Shown piece after piece: positions 52,509 to 61,677 of a stretch of DNA of 64,000 nucleotides. Origin of the DNA: Kocuria sp. (GTDB lineage Bacteria > Actinomycetota > Actinomycetes > Actinomycetales > Micrococcaceae); the NCBI RefSeq assembly GCF_030538595.1, contig NZ_JAUNTS010000001.1:191012-255011 (forward strand). The letters are read 5' to 3'. How positions within the stretch are numbered: the first letter of the stretch is position 1; each line of letters opens with the position of its first letter. The position numbers and the translations under genes are program-made. Under the pieces are notes generated by a model, which saw nothing but the letters and a program-made list of their open reading frames with translations, made no database searches and had not been told where the DNA came from.

Positions 52509-53252
52509 GTGAAATTTCAGATGTCTGCCCCGATGATGCTGCTGGCTGCCGCCGCAGCTTTGGTTGGATGCGGGCCAGATTCCAACCCCGGTCAGTCACC
52601 ATCTGAGTCCCCCGGCACTGCTGCGGCTGTTGAGAGCACCGATGGTGCGCCTGGCGGCACCGGCACACAGGGTGCGGACGCCGACCCGCACACCGCCAGC
52701 TCGTTCACGGTTGTGGTGAACAAGCACAACCCGCTGGACCCGGAGGATTACGTGCCAGCCAACCTGGCGGACATTGAGGGTCACCAACTGCGCCAAGAAG
52801 CAGCCGATGCCCTCCGCACCATGCTCTCGGACATGCGTGCAGAGGGTGTGAACGTCAACATCACGTCGGCTTATCGTTCCTATGACACTCAGGTGTCCAC
52901 CTACGATCATTGGGTGCAGCAAAATGGTCAGGCTGCTGCCGATCGCGTGTCCGCCCGACCAGGATTCTCCGAGCATCAAACAGGCCTGGCGGTGGATCTT
53001 GCCGATGGTTCAGGCTGTGATCTTCAGGTGTGCTTTGAACAGACTCCAGCAGCCGAGTGGGCCATGGAAAATGCCGCAGAATACGGATTTGTGCTGCGAT
53101 TCCCGGACGGAATGGAGTCCGTCACCGGCTACTCCTACGAACCCTGGCACTTTCGCTACGTAGGTGCTGACCAGGCCCAAGGCATCCAGGCAAGCCGATT
53201 CTCCACCTTGGAGGAGTACTACGGAACGGGTGCTGCACCGGATTATCGGTGA
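52509..53252 (+). CDS. VanY-like D,D-carboxypeptidase lipoprotein (M15 family)
   Basis: A predicted zinc D-alanyl-D-alanine carboxypeptidase at the outer face of the membrane. The protein has 247 residues. The start is a GTG with an AGGGAG site about 7 bases upstream (a TTG at 52473 within the coaA stop region is an alternative). A signal peptide ends in the lipobox LVGC (Cys about residue 20), followed by a Ser/Gly/Thr-rich linker. The VanY domain (about 65-247) shows VNITSAYRSYDTQVSTYDHW, the zinc motif SEHQTGLAVDLADGSGC and the EPWHFRYVG motif with the second His. All metal ligands are present. It would trim peptidoglycan stem peptides. Confidence 0.93.
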   Translation: MKFQMSAPMMLLAAAAALVGCGPDSNPGQSPSESPGTAAAVESTDGAPGGTGTQGADADPHTASSFTVVVNKHNPLDPEDYVPANLADIEGHQLRQEAADALRTMLSDMRAEGVNVNITSAYRSYDTQVSTYDHWVQQNGQAAADRVSARPGFSEHQTGLAVDLADGSGCDLQVCFEQTPAAEWAMENAAEYGFVLRFPDGMESVTGYSYEPWHFRYVGADQAQGIQASRFSTLEEYYGTGAAPDYR

Positions 53253-53405
53253 CCCAGCATCGGTGGCGTACCTGCAATAGAGGGCCATTAGTTGGTCCAT
53301 GAATTTGCAAACCATCCAGTGATTCATGACATAGTGTTCGGAATCACTAGCGATTTTCCCAGAAACTTCTGGAAACACTCACAGGCTCACGCTAATCTTT
53401 GGCTC

Positions 53406-53849
53406 ATGCTTCAGGGTTTCAAAGATTTCATCATGAAGGGCAACGTCATCGACCTGGCCGTCGCGGTCATCATCGGTGGTGCATTCGCCCCCGTCATCAC
53501 CACTCTGGTGGACTCCATCCTCATGCCGCTGATTTCCGGCCTGATCGGTTTCCCCAACTTTGACCAGTTCCTGGCCATCCAGGTTGCCGACACCGAAAAC
53601 TACGTACGCTTCGGCGCCTGGTTGACTGTGATCATCAACTTCTTGATCATTGCTGCCGCCCTCTACTTTGTGGTGGTCATGCCGATGAACAAGATGATCG
53701 AGGCTCGCAACAAGCGCTTGGGCATTGACCCGGATGAGGAAGAGGTGGAGCCGAACGTGGCCCTGCTGACCGAAATCCGCGACCTGCTCGCCGGCCAGTC
53801 GGGCACCCCGGCTCCCGGCTCCGCCGCGGACAAGGATCCCAACGCCTGA
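53406..53849 (+). CDS. mscL: Large-conductance mechanosensitive channel
   Basis: A pentameric channel that opens under membrane tension on osmotic downshock. It has 147 residues: the amphipathic N-terminus MLQGFKDFIMKGNVIDLAVAVIIGGAFAPVITTLV covers TM1 and its pore-lining glycines, the loop QVADTENYVRFG is periplasmic-like, and TM2 is LTVIINFLIIAAALYFVVVMPMNKMIE. The acidic C-terminal helix region follows (DEEEVEPNVALLTEIRDLLA). The ATG at 53406 gives the conserved N-terminus, though the frame is open upstream. A terminator follows 23 bases after the stop. Confidence 0.96.
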   Translation: MLQGFKDFIMKGNVIDLAVAVIIGGAFAPVITTLVDSILMPLISGLIGFPNFDQFLAIQVADTENYVRFGAWLTVIINFLIIAAALYFVVVMPMNKMIEARNKRLGIDPDEEEVEPNVALLTEIRDLLAGQSGTPAPGSAADKDPNA

Positions 53850-53872
53850 TCTACCCCCACCTGTAAACCTCA

Positions 53873-53903
53873 AAGGCCCCGTGTCCACCGGACACGGGGC
53901 CTT
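53873..53903 (+). terminator. Terminator after mscL
   Basis: A perfect 14-bp stem (53873-53886 with 53890-53903) with a 3-base loop, followed by CTACTTC. GC-rich and tight, it is a convincing intrinsic terminator. Confidence 0.88.
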
Positions 53904-53915
53904 CTACTTCCCCCA

Positions 53916-53990
53916 ACCCTCCGCCGAAATCATGCTTTGCCTAAGAATCTGGCCCAAAAATTGCCACAAAGCATGATTTCGGCGGAGGGT
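53916..53990. repeat. Perfect 24-bp inverted repeat between mscL and glmM
   Basis: Arms 53916-53939 and 53967-53990 are perfect reverse complements separated by a 27-base AT-richer loop. The repeat abuts the 3' end of glmM, 8 bases from its stop, and follows the mscL terminator. Its arm begins ACCCTCCGCCGAAATC and has the look of a dispersed palindromic element, but within the window only this copy is seen. Confidence 0.8.
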
Positions 53991-53997
53991 GGAGGGG

Positions 53998-55350
53998 TTA
54001 GAGGGCCAGGCGCTGCTTCACGACGTCGGCCAGCGCCTCAGCCTCCTGCTGCGCCTGATCGTGGGTGGCGGCCTCGACCATCACACGCACCACAGGCTCG
54101 GTGCCGGAGGGGCGCAGCAGCACTCGGCCCGTCTCCCCCAGACGCTGCTCCGTGGCAGCAACGGCTTCCGCCACACCGGAGTCCGTGCTCGCGGCGGAAC
54201 GGTCCACGCCCTTCACATTGATCAGCACCTGCGGGAGTCGGGTCATGACCTTGCCCAGCTCAGAAAGTGGCAGCCCGGTCTCCGCCACCCGGGAGGCCAA
54301 CATCAAACCGGTCAGAAGACCGTCCCCAGTGGTGGCCCAGTCAGACATGATCACGTGCCCGGACTGCTCGCCACCCAAGTTGAAGCTGTCCCGGTTCATG
54401 GCTTCCAGGACGTAGCGGTCACCCACTTTGGTTTCGTGAATGTTGATCCCACGGTCCTTGAGCGCCAGTTTGAGGCCCAAGTTGGACATCACGGTGACCA
54501 CCAGAGTGTCTTGTGCCAGGCGGCTCTTTTCGTACATGGACAGCGCCAGGATGCCCATGATCTGATCACCGTCGATCTCATTGCCCTCAGCATCCACGGC
54601 AAGGCATCGGTCCGCGTCACCGTCATGGGCAATGCCCAGGTCAGCCCCGTATTCCACAACGGCCTGTTTGAGCGGACCAAGATGTGTTGACCCCACGCCG
54701 TCGTTGATGTTCAAACCGTCCGGCTGCGAACCGATCACCTTGACCAGCTCCGCACCGGCCTCGTTGAAAGCATCCGGTGACACTCCGGCCGCCGCACCGT
54801 GGGCGCAGTCCAGAACCACTTTGATGCCCTGCAGCCGGTGCGGAATGGCGCCCACCAGGTGCAAAACATAACGGTCTTCTGCATCCGACAGGGTGGAGAT
54901 GCGGCCTACTCCCGCCCCGGTCGGTTTGCGGAACTGCTCAGACTCGTAAATTGCCTGGATCTTGTCTTCCACCGCATCCGGCAGCTTTTTGCCACCGCTG
55001 GCCAGGAACTTAATGCCGTTGTCCGGGGCCGGGTTGTGAGAGGCAGAAATCATCACGCCAAAATCAGCTTTCATGTCACCCACCAGATAGGCAAGAGCAG
55101 GCGTGGGCATGACACCGGCGTCATACACATCTACGCCAGAACCTGCCAGTCCAGCAGCAACGGCCGCCCCCAGGAACTCCCCGGAAGCTCGCCCGTCACG
55201 TGCCAACACGGCACGGGGGCGTTGATCGGCAGCAGCGTGATCATGACCCAGCACAATGGCCGCAGCCTGAGCCAGCTTCAGTGCCATGTCAGCTGAGAGC
55301 AGTCCGTTCGCCAGCCCGCGAACACCGTCTGTTCCAAAAATACGTTTCAT
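53998..55350 (-). CDS. glmM: Phosphoglucosamine mutase
   Basis: Converts glucosamine-6-phosphate (from GlmS) to glucosamine-1-phosphate. It has 450 residues from the ATG at 55348-55350. Four-domain phosphohexomutase: [15 protein letters not shown] at the N-terminus, the phosphoserine loop [18 protein letters not shown] near residue 100, the metal loop [15 protein letters not shown] near 240, the sugar-binding GGEQSGHVI near 325, and the phosphate loop [17 protein letters not shown] near 410. The frame is open a further 54 codons upstream, without similarity. It is the last gene of the rplM-rpsI neighbourhood, after a terminator. Confidence 0.97.
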   Translation of the reverse strand: MKRIFGTDGVRGLANGLLSADMALKLAQAAAIVLGHDHAAADQRPRAVLARDGRASGEFLGAAVAAGLAGSGVDVYDAGVMPTPALAYLVGDMKADFGVMISASHNPAPDNGIKFLASGGKKLPDAVEDKIQAIYESEQFRKPTGAGVGRISTLSDAEDRYVLHLVGAIPHRLQGIKVVLDCAHGAAAGVSPDAFNEAGAELVKVIGSQPDGLNINDGVGSTHLGPLKQAVVEYGADLGIAHDGDADRCLAVDAEGNEIDGDQIMGILALSMYEKSRLAQDTLVVTVMSNLGLKLALKDRGINIHETKVGDRYVLEAMNRDSFNLGGEQSGHVIMSDWATTGDGLLTGLMLASRVAETGLPLSELGKVMTRLPQVLINVKGVDRSAASTDSGVAEAVAATEQRLGETGRVLLRPSGTEPVVRVMVEAATHDQAQQEAEALADVVKQRLAL

Positions 55351-55524
55351 AGATTCCGTCCTCTGGGCGGGCCACACGAGCGGTGATGCGCGCTGTGCTT
55401 GGGGTGTCAGGGGGTGTGGTTGCGTCATGCTCCCCCGGCCCACCGCCGATTGTCGTAGTACTCCATAGTATGTCCACCGCTGGGTTCCGCAGCTGTCAGC
55501 AGGGGAAACCACCTGGACATGAAG

Positions 55525-55565
55525 TCACCCCGTGACCCACGGTTGAACCGTGGGTCACGGGGTGA
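55525..55565 (-). terminator. Terminator after rpsI
   Basis: A perfect 20-bp stem (55525-55544 with 55546-55565) with essentially no loop other than the terminal bases. It lies 25 bases past the rpsI stop and separates rplM-rpsI from glmM. Confidence 0.88.
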
Positions 55566-55589
55566 GAGTGCCGTACAACAGCGTTGAGA

Positions 55590-56093
55590 TCAGCGCTTGG
55601 AGTACTGCGGAGCCTTGCGGGCCTTCTTCAAACCGGCCTTCTTGCGCTCAATGACGCGGGCGTCACGAGTCAAGAAGCCAGCCTTCTTGAGGGCGGGACG
55701 GTTGTGCTCGGCGTCGATTTCGTTCAACGCGCGGGCCACACCCAAACGCAGGGCGCCGGCCTGGCCGGAGGGGCCACCACCGTCAATGCGTGCAACGACG
55801 TCGTACGCACCCTGCAGTTCCAGCAGCTTGAAGGGGTCGTTGACCTCCTGCTGGTGCAGCTTGTTCGGGAAGTAGTTTTCCAGGCTGCGGCCGTTGATGG
55901 TCCACTTGCCCGAACCGGGCACCAAGCGCACGCGGGCAACAGCCTGCTTGCGGCGGCCAACGGCCTGGCCGGGAACGGTCAGCGCGGGACGCTCGGAGGC
56001 CACAACGCCTTCGGTGGCCGGTGAGGACTCGGAGGTGTAAGAGCTCAACTCTTCACCTTCCACGGCGTAGGTTTCTTCAGTGTTCTGAGCCAC
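55590..56093 (-). CDS. rpsI: 30S ribosomal protein S9
   Basis: Small-subunit protein whose C-terminal tail reaches the P-site tRNA. It has 167 residues: a 40-residue acidic N-terminal extension ([15 protein letters not shown]), common in Actinobacteria, then [25 protein letters not shown] and the canonical C-terminus [19 protein letters not shown]. It follows rplM by 37 bases, a conserved pair, and ends at a strong terminator. Confidence 0.97.
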   Translation of the reverse strand: MAQNTEETYAVEGEELSSYTSESSPATEGVVASERPALTVPGQAVGRRKQAVARVRLVPGSGKWTINGRSLENYFPNKLHQQEVNDPFKLLELQGAYDVVARIDGGGPSGQAGALRLGVARALNEIDAEHNRPALKKAGFLTRDARVIERKKAGLKKARKAPQYSKR

Positions 56094-56130
56094 GATGTCT
56101 CCTAGTCAGTCGATCTCGAAAGGCCCGGAA

Positions 56131-56574
56131 TTACTGGGCGACCTGGTTGAATTCAAAGGTCTTGGGCTGGTTTGCAGCATGCGGGTGCTCGGGACCCGCG
56201 TAGACCTTGAGCTTGGAGAGCTGGGCAGCGGCCAGCTTGTTCTTGGGAAGCATGCCGCGAACAGCCTTCTCCACGGCGCGCACCGGGTTCTTTTCCAGCA
56301 ACTCCGCGTAGGAGGTTGCGGTCAGGCCGCCGGGGTAGTTGGAGTGACGGTATGCCATTTTCTTGCGCAGTTTGTCGCCGGTCAGGGCAACCTTGTCCGC
56401 GTTGACAATCACCACAAAGTCACCGGTGTCCACGTGGGGAGCAAAGGTGGCCTTGTGCTTGCCGCGCAGCAAGGTGGCGGCGTGGCTTGCCAGGCGGCCC
56501 AGGACGACGTCGCTGGCGTCGATGACGTACCAGTCACGCTGGACGTCACCGGGCTTCGGAGAATACGTACGCAC
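56131..56574 (-). CDS. rplM: 50S ribosomal protein L13
   Basis: An early-assembly large-subunit protein. It has 147 residues with the L13 motifs [27 protein letters not shown] near the N-terminus, [33 protein letters not shown] in the middle, and [11 protein letters not shown] followed by [16 protein letters not shown] at the end. Length and content are normal. It is the first gene of the rplM-rpsI pair. The promoter should lie in the 285 bases upstream toward truA. Confidence 0.97.
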   Translation of the reverse strand: MRTYSPKPGDVQRDWYVIDASDVVLGRLASHAATLLRGKHKATFAPHVDTGDFVVIVNADKVALTGDKLRKKMAYRHSNYPGGLTATSYAELLEKNPVRAVEKAVRGMLPKNKLAAAQLSKLKVYAGPEHPHAANQPKTFEFNQVAQ

Positions 56575-56859
56575 GTTGATCTGCCTTCGTTTCGGTTCGA
56601 TTCATGGATCTGAGGCTTCCTCAGATCGGGTCCTGTGTGCCATTGGCCGGGGCTCGGGTGAGGGCCGAGCAGCATCCGGGTCCACAGGCCCCGGAGCACC
56701 AGATCGTCATGAGCCCTGCAACTGGGCGACAATTCCGGGTACACGTGAACCGAGGTGGGACATGCACAACAGCAGACAAACATACCGGAGTTGGGCCGCT
56801 GTTTCCAGCGCGGACCCCCAGAACTGTTGCATCTCACATCGTTCAGGTGTTCCAGCCCC

Positions 56860-57870
56860 TCATGTGACGGGTGAATCCCTCCGCGCCCTGGTTTGTTCGG
56901 CGCGCGCCGCCAGTTCGACGTCGTCCGGGTAGAGCACCTGTTCCAGCACCAGTCCCTGGGGTGGCGCCAACAGCATGTCCGAGGACCGCTGTTTTTCCGC
57001 CAGGCGTTCCCCCATCCATTCAACAGGGCGCTCCCCCTTGCCCACGCGGACGGTGGCCCCCACCAGGGAACGCACCATGTTGTGGCAGAAGGCATCGGCT
57101 TCGATCTGCACCTCGATCACGCCTTCGGCAGTGCGCTGGACATTGATGTCCCGGACTTCACGGACTGTGGTGGCACCGGCCCGTGGCTTGCAGAAACTCA
57201 GAAAATCATGCAGACCTGGAATCGCGGCCGCCGCAGCCCGCATGACATCGACATCCAGCTCTTCACGAATCCACCAGCTGGAATTGCGGGTCAGGGGGTC
57301 GTGGCCGCCCGCGCCGTCGTGGATTCGGTAGGTGTAACGGCGCGCCACGGCGGAGAACCGCGCATCAAACCCGTCTGCTGCGCGGTTCACGTGACGCACC
57401 ACGATGGCACCGGGGACTTCGGCCAGGCCACGCTGCCGCCGGTCAGCACCCAGCACCCTGGCCAACACACCTGCCAAGCGGCGTTCCAGAACTTTGTCTG
57501 GCGATTCGGGGCGCCCACCACCGATCTGCAGCCATTCCTGCTGGGTCACGTCAAAGTGCAGGACCTGACCCCGGGCGTGCACTCCGGCATCGGTCCGGCC
57601 GGCCACCACCGTGCGGACCTCACGGCGAATCAACATGGACAAGGCAGCTTCCACGCTGCCCTGAACCGTCTCACGGCCCGGTTGGCGTGCCCAACCGTCA
57701 AAAGGGCCGCCGTCGTAGCTCAGGTCAACACGGATGCGCACGGAGGGCGCCTGCTGACTCGTGGCGGTGCTGGACACGTCCGCAGGCGTGGCGGCCAGCG
57801 GCTCGGAATGACTCTCAGACAAGGGAAAAGACTTTCTGGCCGGGGAGTTTGAACATGCGGCACCAACCAT
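56860..57870 (-). CDS. truA: tRNA pseudouridine(38-40) synthase
   Basis: Makes pseudouridine at positions 38-40 of the tRNA anticodon arm. The conserved part starts at residue 46 with VRIRVDLSYDGGPFDGWARQPGRETVQG. The catalytic Asp is in VVAGRTDAGVHARGQVLHFD, and FCHNMVRSLVGATVRVGKGE lies near the C-terminus. The ATG at 57868-57870 is the first in frame, but it is only 2 bases from the stem of a terminator hairpin, so a later start (for example GTG at 57739-57741 right before the conserved core, or a TTG between) may be the real one. The 336-residue length with the ATG is longer than usual. Confidence 0.93.
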   Translation of the reverse strand: MVGAACSNSPARKSFPLSESHSEPLAATPADVSSTATSQQAPSVRIRVDLSYDGGPFDGWARQPGRETVQGSVEAALSMLIRREVRTVVAGRTDAGVHARGQVLHFDVTQQEWLQIGGGRPESPDKVLERRLAGVLARVLGADRRQRGLAEVPGAIVVRHVNRAADGFDARFSAVARRYTYRIHDGAGGHDPLTRNSSWWIREELDVDVMRAAAAAIPGLHDFLSFCKPRAGATTVREVRDINVQRTAEGVIEVQIEADAFCHNMVRSLVGATVRVGKGERPVEWMGERLAEKQRSSDMLLAPPQGLVLEQVLYPDDVELAARAEQTRARRDSPVT

Positions 57871-57871
57871 A

Positions 57872-57914
57872 AACCCGTGGCCCCTGGATCGTCACGATCC
57901 AGGGGCCACGGGTT
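57872..57914 (-). terminator. Terminator after rplQ
   Basis: A perfect 20-bp stem (57872-57891 with 57895-57914) and 3-base loop, 44 bases past the rplQ stop. It should end the rpsM-rpsK-rpoA-rplQ transcript and isolate truA. Confidence 0.9.
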
Positions 57915-57957
57915 GTGCGAGTCATGCCGACGGCATGCACTCGGGGTGACGGTTAAA

Positions 57958-58737
57958 TCACTCGCCGTCCATCTTCTGAGCGGCAGCACCACCGGCCGGG
58001 GAGAACCCGGCAGCCTCGGCGTTGGCCTTGGTGTCGAACCAGACCTCAGCCTTGGTGTTCTCGTACCAGCGCGAGCCGGGTACGTGGAACTTCATGGACT
58101 GCTTGTTGCCCTTGATGGTGAAGCCTTCCGGGGCTTCCCCGGATTCCAGCGGCTTGGCGGAACCTGCGAACTCATCAGACTCAGCGGCCTTGGCGGCGGG
58201 GGCGTCTGCGGAGGTGGTCTCCTCAGTGGCCTCACCGGCCGTGGCGCCACCTTCTTCTGCCAGGGAAGCAGCGGGATCACTGACGACGTCCTCAGTCACG
58301 GTCTCCTCAGCCGGTGCGGCAGCGGGAGCCTTGGCGCGCGTGGCGGCCTCAGCCTCTGCAACAGCGGCCTTGGTGGCAACCGGCTCCATGACCAGTTCGA
58401 TCACGGCCATGGGGGCGTTGTCGCCCTTGCGGTAACCGATCTTGGTGATGCGGGTGTAACCACCCGGGCGGTCCTCCATGGCAGAAGCAATGGTGGTGAA
58501 CAGTTCGTGCACCACGGACTTGTCGGTCAGCTGCTTGAGCACCTGACGACGAGCGGCCAGGTCACCGCGCTTGGCGAACGTGATCAGACGCTCGGCGTGG
58601 GGACGCAGGCGCTTGGCCTTGGTCACCGTGGTGGTGATGCGCTTGTGCTCAAAGAGCTGCTGCGAAAGGTTACGCAGCATCAGGCGCTCGTGTGCCGGGC
58701 TGCCTCCGAGGCGGGCGCCCTTAGTGGGAGTAGGCAT
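57958..58737 (-). CDS. rplQ: 50S ribosomal protein L17 with long C-terminal extension
   Basis: The core L17 (residues about 1-120) is normal: [81 protein letters not shown]. The protein then continues to 259 residues, about twice the usual size. Residues about 125-190 are an Ala/Glu/Thr-rich, probably flexible linker. The last 60 or so form a compact-looking segment with [24 protein letters not shown] and EAAGF motifs, a module known from the ends of several actinobacterial ribosomal proteins. Its role is unknown. The start is ATG at 58735-58737; it follows rpoA by about 90 bases. Confidence 0.94.
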   Translation of the reverse strand: MPTPTKGARLGGSPAHERLMLRNLSQQLFEHKRITTTVTKAKRLRPHAERLITFAKRGDLAARRQVLKQLTDKSVVHELFTTIASAMEDRPGGYTRITKIGYRKGDNAPMAVIELVMEPVATKAAVAEAEAATRAKAPAAAPAEETVTEDVVSDPAASLAEEGGATAGEATEETTSADAPAAKAAESDEFAGSAKPLESGEAPEGFTIKGNKQSMKFHVPGSRWYENTKAEVWFDTKANAEAAGFSPAGGAAAQKMDGE

Positions 58738-58824
58738 TGTGGTTGGTCTCCTGGATGGTTCTTGACCGTGGCGGGCCGGTGCTCAACGCACCGTGCCGCG
58801 CCCGGAGCAAGAAAGTCGAAAGAA

Positions 58825-59829
58825 TTACTGCTGGATGTCGAACGGGTTTTCGTCGTCAATCGACGCCGGGCGGGCGGCCGCCTCAAAACCTGGGGGCGAA
58901 TCCTTGAGTGCCAGGCCCAGCTCAACAAGCTTGACCTTGACCTCGTCAATGGACTTGGCACCGAAGTTGCGGATGTCCATCAGGTCGGCCTCGGAACGAG
59001 TCACCAGTTCACCCACCGTGTGGATGCCTTCCCGCTTGAGGCAGTTGTAGGAACGAACAGTCAGTTCCAAGTCCTCAATGGGCAGTGCCATGTCCGCAGC
59101 CATAGCGGCGTCGGTCGGGGACGGCCCGATCTCGATGCCCTCGGCTTCCGCGTTGAGCTCACGAGCCAGACCGAACAGCTCAACCAGGGTGGTGCCTGCC
59201 GATGCAACGGCGTCGCGCGGCGTGATGGCTTCCTTGGTTTCGACGTCCAGGATCAACCGGTCAAAGTCGGTGCGCTGCTCAACACGGGTGGCTTCCACGC
59301 GGAAGGTCACCTTGAGCACGGGCGAGTAGATGGAGTCAACCGGAATGCGGCCAACTTCAGCGTCGCCGGCCTTGTTCTGCGCAGCAGTCACGTAGCCACG
59401 GCCGCGCTCGATGGTCAGCTCAAGTTCCAAGCTGCCCTTCGAGTTCAAAGTGGCAATGTGCAGGTCCGGGTTGTGGATCTCGACACCAGCCGGAACCTGA
59501 ATGTCAGCAGCGGTGACCTCAGCGGGACCCTGCTTGTTCAGGTAGGCAACAACGGGCTCGTCCTCCTCGGAGGAAACGGCCAGCTTCTTGATGTTGAGGA
59601 TGATTTCGGTGACGTCTTCCTTGACACCGTCCACGGTGGAGAACTCGTGGAGCACGCCGTCGATCCGGATGCTGGTCACAGCAGCGCCGGGAATCGAGGA
59701 GAGCAGGGTGCGACGGAGAGAGTTACCGAGGGTGTACCCGAAACCGGGCTCCAGCGGTTCGATGGCGAACCGGGAGCGGTTGTCGGCCACAACCTCTTCG
59801 GAAAGGGTGGGGCGCTGTGCGATGAGCAC
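58825..59829 (-). CDS. rpoA: RNA polymerase alpha subunit
   Basis: Assembles RNA polymerase and contacts promoter UP elements. It has 334 residues. The N-terminal domain (about 1-225) has [39 protein letters not shown] and the dimer segment. The C-terminal domain (about 250-315) has [51 protein letters not shown], including the Arg used for UP-element DNA. The start is GTG or ATG near 59829 (reading [14 protein letters not shown], the actinobacterial start). It lies between rpsK and rplQ as usual; no rpsD is present between rpsK and rpoA, which fits Micrococcales. Confidence 0.97.
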   Translation of the reverse strand: MLIAQRPTLSEEVVADNRSRFAIEPLEPGFGYTLGNSLRRTLLSSIPGAAVTSIRIDGVLHEFSTVDGVKEDVTEIILNIKKLAVSSEEDEPVVAYLNKQGPAEVTAADIQVPAGVEIHNPDLHIATLNSKGSLELELTIERGRGYVTAAQNKAGDAEVGRIPVDSIYSPVLKVTFRVEATRVEQRTDFDRLILDVETKEAITPRDAVASAGTTLVELFGLARELNAEAEGIEIGPSPTDAAMAADMALPIEDLELTVRSYNCLKREGIHTVGELVTRSEADLMDIRNFGAKSIDEVKVKLVELGLALKDSPPGFEAAARPASIDDENPFDIQQ

Positions 59830-59926
59830 TGATAGTTCCTTTCAGCGTGTATCCGCTATATGACACACGCAGGTGGTGGAGCACTCTCAAGTGTGCGAGT
59901 TCAGGCGGGCGCCTGAACCGCGTGAA

Positions 59927-59982
59927 GCACGGACCGCTGACACACGTCCATCCGAGATGGGTGGTGAGTCAGCGGACCGTGC
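59927..59982 (-). promoter_or_regulatory. Hairpin between rpsK and rpoA
   Basis: A 15-bp stem with one mismatch (59927-59941 with 59968-59982) and 26-base loop lies in the 159-base gap directly after the rpsK stop. It may be an attenuator that sets rpoA levels relative to the ribosomal genes, or an RNA-processing site. Confidence 0.5.
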
Positions 59983-59988
59983 ACGTGA

Positions 59989-60393
59989 TCAAACGCGGCG
60001 ACGCTTGGGCGGACGGCAGCCGTTGTGGGCGCTGGGGGTGACGTCCTGAATGGAGCCAACCTCCAGGCCGGTTGCCTGAAGCGAACGAATCGCGGTTTCG
60101 CGGCCCGAACCCGGACCCTTCACGAACACGTCAACCTTGCGCACACCGTGCTCCTGGGCGCGCTTTGCAGCGGCCTCAGCAGCCATCTGAGCGGCGTAAG
60201 GGGTGGACTTACGCGAGCCCTTGAAACCCATTTCACCGGCCGAGGACCAGGACAGCACGGCGCCGCTGGGGTCGGTGATGGAAACAATGGTGTTGTTGAA
60301 CGTGGACTTGATGTGGGCTTGGCCCGAGGTGATGTTTTTCTTGTCCTTGCGACGCGGCTTGCGAGCGGCAGTCGCGCGAGTCTTTGGGGGCAT
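59989..60393 (-). CDS. rpsK: 30S ribosomal protein S11
   Basis: A platform protein of the small subunit near the E site. It has 134 residues: a basic N-terminus ([20 protein letters not shown]), [46 protein letters not shown], then [46 protein letters not shown]. The C-terminus is canonical. It follows rpsM by about 96 bases. Confidence 0.97.
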   Translation of the reverse strand: MPPKTRATAARKPRRKDKKNITSGQAHIKSTFNNTIVSITDPSGAVLSWSSAGEMGFKGSRKSTPYAAQMAAEAAAKRAQEHGVRKVDVFVKGPGSGRETAIRSLQATGLEVGSIQDVTPSAHNGCRPPKRRRV

Positions 60394-60489
60394 TTAGCTT
60401 CTCCTGCTACCTGTCTGACCAGTGGATGGCCAGAACCGTGATGGTCTTGTGCCTGGGGCGAGATGAATCGCCACGAAAACTTCGGGTGA

Positions 60490-60858
60490 TTACTTCTTCT
60501 TGCCTGCAACGGTGCGCTTGGGGCCCTTGCGGGTGCGCGCATTCGTCTTGGTGCGCTGACCGTGCACGGGAAGACCCCGGCGGTGACGCAGACCCTGGTA
60601 GCTACCGATTTCAACCTTGCGGCGGATGTCAGCGGCCACCTCACGGCGGAGGTCACCCTCCACCTTGTAGTTGCCCTCGATGTAGTCGCGCAGCTGGACC
60701 AGCTGAGCATCGGTGAGGTCCTTGACTCGGATGTCTCCCGAGATCTCGGTGGCCTCAAGAGTTGCCAGCGCGCGGGTGCGGCCGACGCCGTAGATGTAAG
60801 TAAGGGCGATCTCGATCCGCTTTTCGCGGGGAAGATCAACGCCTGCGAGACGAGCCAT
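60490..60858 (-). CDS. rpsM: 30S ribosomal protein S13
   Basis: A head protein of the small subunit that contacts P-site tRNA and L5. It has 122 residues from the ATG at 60856-60858: [30 protein letters not shown], the helix-two-turn-helix, and the basic C-terminus [24 protein letters not shown]. The frame is open farther upstream, but the ATG gives the exact family start. It lies between rpmJ and rpsK. Confidence 0.97.
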   Translation of the reverse strand: MARLAGVDLPREKRIEIALTYIYGVGRTRALATLEATEISGDIRVKDLTDAQLVQLRDYIEGNYKVEGDLRREVAADIRRKVEIGSYQGLRHRRGLPVHGQRTKTNARTRKGPKRTVAGKKK

Positions 60859-61033
60859 TCTGGCGGTTCTCCTTGGTTCTTCCAGAGGTCTGAAGCATCG
60901 CTTTCCGCATGGGCGTTTCAACGCCCGCACGGTCCCCGGCCTCTGTAGTCCGGGGGTACCCGCCTGGAATCTCTCCGGTCGGGAGCGGTGCAATGTCACC
61001 CGTCATCAGACGGGCTGTGCGTCCGGGGCTGTG

Positions 61034-61147
61034 TCAGCCCTGACGCTGTTTGTGGCGCGGGTTCTCGCAGATCACCATGACTCGCCCGTTGCGGCGAATC
61101 ACCTTGCACTTATCGCAGATCTGCTTCACGCTCGGCTGGACCTTCAT
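61034..61147 (-). CDS. rpmJ: 50S ribosomal protein L36
   Basis: The smallest large-subunit protein, 37 residues, with a zinc ribbon. All four ligands are present (CDKC then C and H in [13 protein letters not shown]), so this is the Zn-binding C+ form. The start is ATG at 61145-61147. It lies 61 bases downstream of infA, the standard order. Confidence 0.96.
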   Translation of the reverse strand: MKVQPSVKQICDKCKVIRRNGRVMVICENPRHKQRQG

Positions 61148-61208
61148 CGCATTCCTTCGCGTTAGCTCTTCGAGTTGACTGAAACGGTGGATCCCACCGC
61201 TCAACAGC

Positions 61209-61430
61209 TCACTTGTAGCGGTAGACGATCCGACCCCGTGAGAGGTCATAGGGGCTCAGCTCCACCACTACTCGGTCCTCGGGGAGGATTCGGATGTAGT
61301 GCTGGCGCATCTTTCCGGAGATGTGGGCAAGAACGATGTGTCCGTTGTCCAGCTCCACCCGGAACATTGCGTTCGGGAGGGCTTCGACCACAGCGCCCTC
61401 GATCTCGATGACTCCGTCTTTTTTAGCCAT
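61209..61430 (-). CDS. infA: Translation initiation factor IF-1
   Basis: Binds the A site of the 30S subunit during initiation. It has 73 residues and a single OB/S1 fold: [73 protein letters not shown] matches along its length (shown here only as the family pattern with [13 protein letters not shown] and [10 protein letters not shown]). Length is exact. The 247-base gap upstream to rlmN probably contains a promoter for infA and the genes after it. Confidence 0.97.
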   Translation of the reverse strand: MAKKDGVIEIEGAVVEALPNAMFRVELDNGHIVLAHISGKMRQHYIRILPEDRVVVELSPYDLSRGRIVYRYK

Positions 61431-61677
61431 GTACTCCGCTCACTTCTGTGCCCGGCTTTCACCGGGCGGGGTTCGGTTCTTGTGGCGCCTACACCATGGC
61501 GCACCCGTGAGAATCCGGTGCACGCCGAAAACTGCCGCACGCTTGCGGACAGTGACGATGGGCTGGACCTTGAAGAATTCGCGCATGGGTGGGCGCAGAC
61601 AACCAGCAGTCAAGAATACGCGTCAGAGCCGTGTAGGACAAGACGGGGTTGTGATCTCACACTGTGAGCTTCGCTGC

